This document shows positions 35,847-46,700 of a stretch of DNA of 64,000 bases, piece by piece. The position numbers and the translations under genes are program-made. The DNA is from Liolophura sinensis (Eukaryota; Mollusca; Polyplacophora; Chitonida; Chitonidae): NCBI RefSeq assembly GCF_032854445.1, contig NC_088307.1, forward strand, positions 16,690,017 to 16,754,016, written 5' to 3'. The notes beneath the pieces were generated by a model. The model had not been told where the DNA came from. It worked only from the letters and a program-made list of their open reading frames with translations, and did not search any database. How positions within the stretch are numbered: position 1 is the first letter of the stretch; every line of letters starts with the position of its first letter.

Positions 35847-36713
35847 AGCTGAAGAATAAGGGAAAAATAAGCACAAGTATTCTGTCTTTTATGGTCGACA
35901 CTTTCTGTAACCATTTGGTTTATTGTTGTTTATTATCATTCTACATGGTTCGTATTTATTCCAATATTGTACATAAAATGCATTAAATTAGGGAGTGCAT
36001 AGCCAGGTTGAGAACGGAAAGTGGTCCCAGGCATGCGCAGATGTATGTATGCGCGGATCAAGCTGGCAAAATGGCTGTCAATCTGATGTCAAGGTGCGAA
36101 AAGAAACATCACAATGACTGGATTTAAACTGTGAGTCTCTGTAAACATCAGGTTAGTAATGAGAAGTTATGATTTGGTCATATTTCTGCGCCATGATAAC
36201 AAGATGATGTCTTCTTGTTGACCTCTTTTATGGTCACAAACCCTAGTTTGAGTCACCTCCCCGAACAGTCTGTTTACCTTGCCGTTGTTGTTGTAGTTCA
36301 ATACGGGGGTTCCTCCCCCTCGAAATAGACTACGTTTCAAACCGTAAAAAGTAAAACTTACGACAGTTTTGTTATAGGACAGATTCGTAAGTAGGGTGGG
36401 AACGCCATACGACCATATAATTTTTGTTATATATACAGAATCAATTATTTGCGAAATGTCAAGATCTACTACACTGTTAAAACTTTTAATGAAAATGTTG
36501 CTTCACGTTAGATATCAGTTTTGTCATTACATTTTAGTATCACATTTTGTTTTTCCATTTTTATATTTCACTCCCATATGCCCTGATTATATGAATATGA
36601 GCTCAAGGAGATGATGTGATGATTATAGGCCTTGTCAAAATTATAAATGATAAATAGAATATTGCACTGTGAAGGTTGAATGCCATAAATATTGCCCTCG
36701 TAAATCATTTCCA

Positions 36714-36716
<3 letters not shown>

Positions 36717-36762
<46 letters not shown>
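36717..36762. repeat. (AT)n microsatellite
   Basis: About 46 bases of uninterrupted AT dinucleotide. Confidence 0.95.
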
Positions 36763-36764
<2 letters not shown>

Positions 36765-39138
36765 TGTAAGATAGATCACAAGCTAGAGACCACTTGATCA
36801 CCTCAGTAACAAACAGTTTGGATAAAGAAGATGGTCCTCCATTGCATAGGAAAATGCTTATTGTTAACTAAGTATGATGACTTGTGATGTGACTTCTACA
36901 TACAAGTACACACATGCAAATATATAAATAAAATAATAGGAGAATAAATTTTTGAAAGTAGCCTACTTGAAAGGACTAGACATCAAGTTTCATACATATA
37001 GATGTAGATTCGAGTGGCGCAGCTTCAGGAGTGACAATGTATTATAATTCCCAAGAAGGATATTTTGCCTGTGATTTCTTCAAACAAAACCAATCCTGCC
37101 AAGATATATCCCATTTACACGCTTACTTTTGGCATTATCTTCACTTTTTACTCTGATTTACATGCGCAAAAGAACTTCTGCATCACCATCACACCATCAA
37201 CTATCTATAACAATTGTGGATTAAGTCAACCCCTATGTTTAAATGAATCATACTCATATGTAATACTTTTCTGGGATTCGCTTTCATTTCGCTGGGCTTT
37301 AAATTGTGTTAAGGACATATTTCTTTGATTCGGTTTTGGCTTTTAGTTCGAGCATTCTGCCCAGAACCAATATACTGCTCGAAAGCTTGTTTTGCTTCAG
37401 TCTGAGTGCTGTTTATGTAAAAATGTTAAGCTGTAGGTCACATTTTTATAATTATTTAAAAGCCAGATTGCAGGCTTCTTGTGCCTTAATTTATTAATCA
37501 AAATGCCTACCTTATCAGCCTCGATACATGACTTTCACCTGGATAATTTATTTAAAGCTCTGTTCTGTGCAGCAAAAGCACTCCTGCTTTTAAGATTTTA
37601 AAATAACAAGTACAAACCAAGCCTTCAGTTGCAAATATCTGATTTGAGTTGCACAGACAGGACAGTTACGTTGTGAAAAATTATCAAATTTGTCAGACGA
37701 TATTTTGCCCCGTCTGCGTACAAGCGTTGTATTTTTGTCTGGTACCTTGCATAAAGTCAATTCGGTGGATTTATCAGTGGGATTTCTCTTAGTGGTAAGT
37801 GCTTGAATAGTATGTAGAACAACAAGGGACAGTTGAGGATGCAGGTGCTGCTCTGGTTTGATGGAATCATGCAGAACATAGGCTTCTTTGATAAATACGA
37901 CACACTAGGCAGAATTCTGCATTGGAACACTTGTAGCTGTTACCTCTTTGCAACTAGCCAAACCTTCAGTATGGTGCAGTGTCCATACACAAATAGTATA
38001 ACTCTGAAAAACGTCAGTGTGACTTTATTTCAACATTTTATTTTGCAATCATCACTTTTTCGTCTTTCAGAGTTTACATTACTTGTATGTTACATTAAAC
38101 TTATCTGTGGTACTACGCAGAATTCTTGGCCTGTATATTTTCTTGTTTTAGTGGTGGCTTACCGTGTCATGTATCAGAGATCAGCTCGTGTTCATTCAGA
38201 CACTTGCCTGCCTGTGACAGGTACATGTGTACATCTGAATAGATATACATCAGCTGACATTGGCTCTTATCAGTGTAAACTTAGGACTGAACTGATGCAT
38301 GTGGAGAACAGATTCATTTTACTCCGCAGTAAGGCCTGACTAAGACTATATTCTTTTATAATACTACTTTCCATTCCTGTAGTAGCTCAAAATAGTACCT
38401 TGATTTGGTTTCTAGGTTACAGACTCTTTGTCATGCAGGAATGCTATGTGATTAAAAGTCTTACATTTTATAGAGGGTACAGCGCTAAGGAGACTTTGAT
38501 GGACCCTTTAAAGTGGATGAAAATAACTAAAATATAATAATTTTATTGGTGATGTTTAAGGCTATAATGCAAAATTTGCATTCAAAGAGACCATACCAGT
38601 GATTTTGAAATACATAATGAGGGTCACTTTATAACTTCTTTAAAACTTACTATTATTTTAAGACTGTGGATAGTACAGTTATGAATCTGCAGTTTGCCTT
38701 TCTTGGAAAATGGAAAAAATTTGATTTGATCAACAGTCTGTATTTGTTATATGGGTTTTTTGGCCAAAATCTGTGATGTATTCTCTACAATCACAACAGT
38801 AGTCAGATCTGCGTATTGGTTTATAAGGAAAGAGAAGTGTACGGTGTAAACCGAAATCCTTCATTAGCCTTTGGCAAACTACTGGACTGAAAGGCGCAGA
38901 CAAACCATCAAGAATAAAAACAACTGAATTCAAGCCTGCGATCTACATCACTGGTTAACAGCCTATCGGATTGCTGAACTAAAAGGCCAAGGTTTCAGGT
39001 ACAGGTAGCTCATATCTGGAAAGGAAACATTTGTGTCAGCCCAGTGGAACTGTCTGCTATTTGGTGAGATTTTTGGAAGTACAGTGTAGAAACCAGTGTT
39101 TTGCATTTATAGTAGATTCCTTAATGCCATATATACAT

Positions 39139-39144
39139 ATACAT

Positions 39145-39175
<31 letters not shown>

Positions 39176-39176
39176 T
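39139..39176. repeat. Compound (AT)n/(GATA)n microsatellite
   Basis: An ATATAT stretch runs into five GATA repeats. Confidence 0.85.
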
Positions 39177-39603
39177 ATATTGCATGCATGTACTATACAT
39201 GTGAAGTGCACTAGTACATATTTATGTAAGGTGTTTAAAGAAAGCTTTCATGTACATGTGTGTTATGGGCTTATTTGTAAAGTTCATTATACATGTGTGT
39301 TAGAGGAGATGAGTTGAAAGAGCATCAGCCTTCATGTAGTAATTGCTAGAATCAATTGTAGAGTGACTGATGGTTTTATGTTTCAGTTCGACATTTACTA
39401 GGTCATAGTTAGACAATAAGTACAGATAGAGCCCTGAATTATGAAACTATTTGAACAATTAAGTCAGCTGAGAATCTTCCGTGTGGAAAGTCTTAGTCTT
39501 ACATCTAACCTGCGAGTCCAGGTCATATTCTGCATGTCCATATAGTGTAACAGTATGATCCGGAAGTTTCAGTATTTGCGTCTGTATAAAGTAGTCTGTC
39601 TTC

Positions 39604-39708
39604 CAGCAACCAGTGGGTGATCATGGGTTTCCTCCCACCAGGATCCTGGCTAAACTGGTATAGGTAATATATTTTTGAGTATGGCGTCCAATCAAACAAA
39701 TAAATAAG
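39604..39708 (+). repeat. SINE family 1, worn 3' fragment
   Basis: Recognisable by CCAGCAACC, GGGTTTCCTCCCACCA, TTTTTGAGTATGGCG and the AATAAATAAG tail; the middle has diverged. Confidence 0.6.
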
Positions 39709-40886
39709 TTAGTAGTGTGCCCCTGAAGTATAAGATTCGCAGAGGGCTAAGGTTTATAAGTACCCTAAATGACCTGAAATTTCATCCATGACTAAGTTGC
39801 TCTTTTTTCCGGGAGTTCTAATGATTTTAAAAAGGTGCTATTAGAGGTGTTTGGAAGGAAGGATGATATCCTGCTGGGAAAATGCTAATTTTAGCACTTT
39901 TCTTTTGTGGTCAAATTTTTATGTCATTGTGGGCGTCCACATGGTTTTTGTAGGGTAATATCATTAATGGGCTGAAATGCCACATGATGATTAAGCAACC
40001 CCACAGGATTAAACCCTAACCGAAATATTACCTCAGAGACCAGAAGCTGTCACGTTCTCAGGGGTAGATGTTTTCTAGGCTGATGAGGGTCCTTGTTTTA
40101 TTTGTTTACTTGCTTTTTTGTCCTTGTTTTGTGGTGGTGGAAGTTAACCACTCCCAGGGCCATATCTAGAGTCATTTTACTTCCGGAAAACATTTGAGCT
40201 CCCAAACTAGTGGGCCTCCAAATATGTCAAGGTGTATTTAATCTAACAAATAAATTAAACAAAAACATGACGGTTTACCGACAAAAATTTAAGTTTTCAT
40301 ACAAATTTTCTTCATTCACAGACTTAAAAGCTTTCAGAAGCCATCATTTTGAGTTGCAGTTTATAAAATGTGTTTATGCGGGGTTACAATGTCACCTGTA
40401 AAGTTGGGGATCAGAACCTTCAGTTTTGTTGTAGATGGGGCCCAACTCCTTGATGATCTGGTCAGGGGGATAGGTACCTTCAGAGCTCAGAATAAACCTG
40501 TTTGTTATCATTTTTTGTTTATGTATTGTTGTGAAACTATTCCATGATATGAAGTGGTGGTTTTATGGTTGACAAGTCCGTCTTTAAAAATATGCTGCCT
40601 TCTGATTTTGTGTAACCTTAGCTGACTGGCAGAAAAGGCCTCACTCCAATGTTTTCATTGAGCTTTTCACCAAAAAATAATTTTATTTCTTCATTCCCAG
40701 TGCAAGCTACCCTTAAGTGCAAAATTTTATTGATAGTGTGAAACAGAAACCAAAAACTAAAAATCCCAACCAGCCTGCCCCAATTATCCAGACAGGATTT
40801 AAATAGGTTAGGTGAAGCAGCCATGTTTTTTTTAGGATGGTCCCTATGAGAGAATCCTGTTTAATACCGCAAATATGCTATTTTTG

Positions 40887-41076
40887 GCTGAGATTGATCA
40901 TGTACAGTTATAGTTTATGAGTGGAACTCATCACCTGTCTTTTTATTGTGAGTTGCCACCCCCATGTGTAACTGAATGAATGCTGAGATTGATCATGTAC
41001 AGTTATAGTTTATGAGTGGAACTCATCACCTGTCTTTTTATTGCGAGTTGCCACCCCCATGCATAACTGAATGAAC
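40887..41076 (+). repeat. 95 bp tandem duplication upstream of GAPVD1
   Basis: Two adjacent copies from GCTGAGATTGATCATG to AACTGAATGAA, offset 95 bp, with only a few differences. They lie about 330-520 bp before the first coding exon's acceptor, so probably in the last 5' UTR intron. Confidence 0.92.
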
Positions 41077-41410
41077 GCTTTGATGTATCATAGTAAATTC
41101 AACGAATTGCTGATGACTAACAGGAAATGGCAGCTTTTGAATTGTCGGTGTTCATATTTTTATGTGTCCTTTGTATACACTACAGGATTTGTATTCTCAG
41201 AGCTTGTGTGAGTAAGGGATATGTATTTGATTTATATGCTGTTTTCATTGTGTGAAAAACCTCCTGTTTCTCTTTTCACAATTACAAAGAATGGCTGCCA
41301 GTTGTACATTTTCTCTTGGATGTGAGTATTCAGTTGGATGACTGAATGTGTAAAAACATCAACTTACTGGAGAACTAAAATTTATAAGCTCTTTCTCTTG
41401 TGTTTTGCAG

Positions 41411-43792
41411 TCTCTACATGTTGGAAAGAAAAGATGTGAAAAAAAAACAAGGAATTTCTCTGTTTTGACATTTTGATATAGCTCTCTTCTAACGGCTGGT
41501 TTTCCTAAGAGAAGTGCAGCCATGGCTCTAAGCATGGACATCCTGGAGCTGGCCTGCCACTTACGGCAAGAGCGACTGTACGTCAACACAGAAAGAGAGA
41601 ATCTCCAGAGGCTTAATGAAGATGTGAAGAAAGTGGCAGAGGATATGTATCATTCTGCCCTGGCTGGCTAAGCAACAGAGGTCAATCCTAGATGCATTAA
41701 TTCGGTCGTCTCAAGACGCCACACCTGCGGAGTGCTGCGGGCGCATCAACCAGTTGGACTATGTCAGCTTTGTGGATAGTTATAAATATTTGAGCTATCA
41801 CGATACTAAATACGGGGAATTCCTGAAGGTCTTGCGCGAGTCGCCAAAGCTTCTAGCGCGTTGCATTGCCTGTTGCGAGAAAGACAGATATGATGTTGCT
41901 CAGAGTCTAGTCCGGATTAGCATGTCTTCCATATATGCAAACTGTGTCATGCAGGAAGATGAGACCTTTGCCCTTCAGCTTTTGAAGACACTCTTGGAAC
42001 TACAGGTGTCTAATCACATGGACCCAAGACGACTCATACGAAAGGGAACGTGTAGTTTCAGCCTAGTTTTCAAGCAGTTTTTTGACAATCTGTTTCCAGC
42101 GAAGCTATTTTTGACAGCAGCCCTTCATGAGCCCGTCATGAGACTGCTCATGGAGGATGAGTGGTTTTATGATATCGACCCTGACAAAGCTGTGATTCGC
42201 TTTCCACCCACTGAGCGAATAAAACGATTCGGACAGGCAGGCACTGACGAGTACAAAACGAAGCTGGCAACCTACAGAAAGTTTATTGTGGACAAGCTCG
42301 TGAGCTTATCAATGAGGTTCGTGCAGTCCATTAAGAACAACTTGCACTGTTTTCCTTCTAGTCTTATATGGATTGTGTCACAGGTATTTCACTGCCTGTC
42401 GAAATCTGAGCGTGTAGGGCTAGCGGACATTCGGTCCACGTGTGCCGATCTTGTCTTTGGTTTGTTTATTTGCCCTGCCATTTGTGACCCTGAACCCTAC
42501 GGGATCACATCAGATGTCCCCATAAGTCACATAGCACGTCACAACTTGATGCAGATTGCCCAGATCATCCAGTTGTTGGCCATCTCCAGATGGGAAGATA
42601 TCGACCCCTAAAGTCCGTGACCTCTACGGCAGATTTGATAAGGTGAGAGTAGGCTCAGATTCCAGGGGAATTCCCTAGGTCCAAATTGACTCATGATAGC
42701 AGGATTAAATTAAGCTGTGAACGTTTGAATATATTTATGTGTCACTGTTGGATGTTTTCTTTTTAAATGGTTTTTGCTGTTACATGCATAAATATGATGA
42801 ATTTAACTACACATATGTTTAGTATGCGCTATGTTTTTCGCTTGGTGAAATCTAGGTACATGTAGACAAGTTTAATTATGTCAGTAAAGCTAAGGATACA
42901 TGTATGTAACTTTTTTTCTTTTTTTTTTTCTTTTTCTTGAAGCTTAGGTGATACATTCACATCTACTTGTTGTAACCATCACTTACTTCCAGTTTTCCAC
43001 ATTTCATATTGTTGACCATTCTGTTTACATGCTCTGATAGTGAACATGTGATACGAAATGCATGAATACTTTGCAGAATTTCTGCCTCTGAATTATTTCT
43101 CATGTTGGCATATTTGGTACTGGCATGACTTGTAAATGACTTACACAGTTGTTCATACTTGCCCCGCTGTGTTGACAGGGCTGTATGTCAAATGTGCTGG
43201 ATGCCATGCTAGACGGGACAACGATGGAGCTGCCCTCAGGGGACAGGCACAGCCATACAGCAGAGCCGCTGTCCTCATCACACAAACTCAGCTGTCTCAC
43301 CTGGTGAGCTTACCTGCCTGAACTAACATCTCTAACAGTTAGTAAACTCCCACAGGACTCATACAGCCTCAGAAGAAATTATATAAATCTATTATTAGAC
43401 CAACTTTACTAAAATCAGCTTTTAAACTTTAGAAAAAAAATGTTTCTCTGTAAAAATTGATAAGAATTTCTTTGCTCCTAAAGACAATGTAAAAGTTTAC
43501 AAAGTGGGTTAATCCCACCATAATGCTGGCCGCCGTCGTATAAGTGAAGTATTCTTGAGTACAGCGTAAAACACCAATCAAATAAATAAATAAATAAATA
43601 TTGCTCTCTTCCCTCAGATCACATATTTACGAAGTGCCGTCCCTTTGCTGGAGGAAGTTGGAGCTGAGAAGAAGCAGCTTGAGGAGTTGTTGTCTTCTCT
43701 GCCTAACACTCTCCCCTTCTTGAACTCCCAAACGTCGACGCCTAGTCAGACTCCACCAGGCACACCGAACATGCAGAAGAAGACATTGAGAA
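41411..43792 (+). CDS. GAPVD1: GAPVD1 exons 1-3, RasGAP-like N-terminal part
   Basis: Codes for MALSMDILELACHLRQERL, then RRLIRKGTCSFSLVFK, AKLFLTAALHEPVMRLL, CFPSSLIWIVSQ and FICPAICDPEPYGI (the RasGAP FLRPAI-like block). Three frame problems are visible. A run of three Cs at 41658-41660 carries one base too many against the AWLAKQQR reading. The CCCC at 42605-42608 gives an early TAA at 42609; one C fewer would read DPKVRDLYGRFDK into the donor. Exon 43179-43303 needs one more base: it starts as GCMSNVLDAMLDG and ends in another frame as SRAAVLITQTQLSHL, both matching the family. Whether these are assembly errors or real is discussed in the findings. Confidence 0.88.
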
Positions 43793-46700
43793 GTGAGTAG
43801 TTTGCTTTGTCACTGTGAATTACTCTCATGCAGGGATCTCCCTGCCCGTATGTTTGGGCCTGCAACATGCAAATATTCCTCCTAAAACCTCAAAAATGAT
43901 TAGTACATTAATGTCAACAAACATTTTTTACTAGTCAAATGATACAGAAAGTCTTTATTACCTTCATCAGCAAAATAGTTTGATCTCAAAACCATTGTAC
44001 ATCATGTGCATGTTATATAGATTACATGTACCAGTTCCTGTGAAGAATTTCTGGAAAAGTATCAGCCACATATAAGAGTTCAATCCCAGTAAACGTGAAC
44101 ATGTAGATGCCGATTTTAAACTGATTTTTAGCTCCCCTGTGCAAAGTGCTGGTTTAGTTTATGTCATACCCTGAGCGTCGGCACCCAATAATAGGGAAAG
44201 CAATGTTAAACAAAATGTTAGGGGTGGTGTCTTAAAAAATACTGCAAATATTGAGATCAGGATTCAAACATATGCAGAACAGAATAACATGAGGGGGATA
44301 TTCCTTTGTTGATTTGGTGAATACATATTAAGTGCTGTAAATTACTGAATGCCTGACTTATTGTATGTATTGACCTGAACTTTTACATGCATATAAAGCA
44401 TGACTTCAGGGGGATATTCCATCGCTGATGCTCTGTGTGCATATTAATTACCATAAATTACCAAATTTATGATTTCGGTTTTGCATTCATGTGTCTCCTA
44501 GAGGCGGGCTCTTCGGTAGCCTTGCCACCAAATGTAAGCTAAGACAGTCATACTGTGCCAGTTTCAAACTTTCTCAACAACAGTTTTTTTTTTTTTTTTT
44601 CAGCTGTGTAACGAAAGGAATTCATCCACATTTTCACAGTAACCTTTCATATTAGTTAGCTAGTTAACGGGAAGTTAGTTAATAAGGCTATGTAGAAATT
44701 AAGTTAATGAATCCATTTTGAAAATGAGTCTGCTCCCCTCAGGTCTGAAGAAGCGTCCATCTCACAGCCCTGCTGATGACACGACCAGTCCTCCGTCTGA
44801 GGACATTGCAGACCCAGAGATGACGTCAGCGCCCAAGCAGCCAGAAGAGGTCTTAGTTATCTCCTTTGGGCAGAACTTTGACTGTCCAGGGATGCTGTCT
44901 GAACAGAAGGTATGTGGAGGTCAGCAGTTATCATTACAGCAAAAATTCTCCGTCCTGACAGTGTTTACACAAACTATTTGCCACACATTCAGTTGAACAC
45001 TTGCAGAAGAAAACTTTCTGTTTTTGCAGTCATTTTTTTTTATTTTTCTTTAGCTGCATGATATGTATGAATGTACATGTGTACCTGAAACATTGCCTGT
45101 TTTGTTGGGTTTTTGGGGTTAGAAAAAGTACATTTTGCCAATCATTGTTGATTTTTTAAGCATCAAATGGTCAAGTTTTGAAAGATCAGATCATGCTGGA
45201 GAGTGAATTATGTAGGCTCATGGGAATTTTTAATTGAACATTTTTTGTCAGGTTTTGTCCTTGGAGAATGAGACACGTAGACGGAGAGTGAAATACCAGG
45301 GTGTCCTGAGTTATGACATCAATGTACCTGGCCAGGAAACACAGGAGAAAAGGACGAGGTTTTCACTGTCACATGACCAGGAATCTATAGGTACCCATCA
45401 AAATGTGCTGATTGTACACTGTGTTTTATGTTAGTGGTATTTCTGAATCTTCACATGACCAGAAATCTATAGGTACCCATCAGAATTAGCTGATTGTACA
45501 CTGTGTTTTATGTTAGTGGAATTTCTGAATCTTCACCTGACCAGAAATCTATAGGTACCCATCAGAATTAGCTGATTGTACACTGTGTTTTATGTTAGTG
45601 GAATTTCTGAATCTTCACCTGACCAGGAATCTATAGGTACCCATCAGAATTAGCTGATTGTACACTGTGTTTTATGTTAGTGGAATTTCTGAATCTTCAC
45701 CTGACCAGGAATCTATAGGTACCCGTCAGAATTAGCTGATTGTACACTGTGTTTTATGTTAGTGGTATTTCTGAATCTTCACATGACCAGGAATCTATAT
45801 GTACCCATCAGAATTAGCTGATTGTACACTGTGTTTTATGTTAGTGGTATTTCTGAATCTTCACATGACCAGAAATCTATAGGTACCCATCAGAATTAGC
45901 TGATTGTACACTGTGTTTTATGTTAGTGGTATTTCTGAATCTTCACCTGACCAGGAATCTATATGTACCCATCAGAATTAGCTGATTGTACACTGTGTTT
46001 TATGTTAGTGGTATTTCTGAATCTTCACATGACCAGAAATCTATAGGTACCCATCAGAATTAGCTTATTGTACACTGTGTTTTATGTTAGTGGTATTTCT
46101 GAATCTTCACCTGACCAGGAATCTATAGGTACCCGTCAGAATTAGCTGATTGTACACTGTGTTTTATGTTAGTGGTATTTCTGAATCTTCACCTGACCAG
46201 AAATCTATAGGTACCCGTCAGAATTAGCTTATTGTACACTGTGTTTTATGTTAGTGGAATTTCTGAATCTTCACCTGACCAGAAATCTATAGGTACCCAT
46301 CAGAATTAGCTTATTGTACACTGTGTTTTATGTTAGTGGAATTTCTGAATCTTCACCTGACCAGGAATCTATAGGTACCCATCAGAATTAGCTTATTGTA
46401 CACAGTGTTTTATGTTAGTGGAATTTCTGAATCTTCACCTGACCAGGAATCTATAGGTACCTATCAGAATTAGCTGATTGTACACTTAGGTCATAAACAT
46501 GACAAACATCAGTGAACAGATATAACTATATGAAGAATAACTGCTTGTTATAAAGGTATTAATACTTCTAATGACGCTAATCAGTTAATCCATTGCTTAT
46601 TAAAGGGAACACAAGTGATATTCCGGAGGCAATATCTGAGGCGGCCTCCAGCCACTCTGTGGGCTCCGTGGACCTGGAGAATGACAACGATAACTTCTCG

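Larger units (their letters stand above)
22338..35985 (+). repeat. tRNA-Leu array, main block of eleven units (mostly subfamily B)
   Basis: Eleven tRNA-bearing units with tRNA-to-tRNA steps of 1321, 1317, 1278, 1317, 1278, 1299, 1307, 1530 (includes a SINE), 1319 and 1327 bp. Unit order on plus: T-rich block with GCTGTGAATGAGAATTCTGCG, tRNA on minus, conserved open frame, LINE C-terminal fossil, AATAAAGATATTACTGATAC, and back. The unit around 35520-35985 returns to subfamily A features (GCTGTAAATAAG, CCCTG intron stem, AGTACCCGTCGTTAAAAG), so subfamily B is bracketed by A on both sides. Homology fades after about 35985. Confidence 0.9.
35986..41410. other. Intergenic and possible 5' non-coding DNA of GAPVD1
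   Basis: No protein family is recognisable; the longest frame (168 codons at 37833) has no motif or splice support. The stretch holds an (AT)n run, a GATA run, a worn SINE and a 95 bp duplication. A GC-richer block near 36030-36125 with two ATGCGC motifs could be a promoter, but no transcript start can be proved. Confidence 0.4.

Noticed and set aside
37833-38339. 168-codon open frame between the array and GAPVD1
   Set aside because: No domain, signal peptide, codon pattern or splice context to support it; probably chance.
41754-42611. A separate short gene ending at the TAA at 42609
   Set aside because: The family alignment continues past the stop in the next frame up to a good donor at 42643, so this is a frame break within GAPVD1 exon 1.
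45366-46489. CRISPR-like regular spacing of the 82 bp repeat
   Set aside because: The whole unit is repeated with no unique spacers, in an animal intron; it is a minisatellite.
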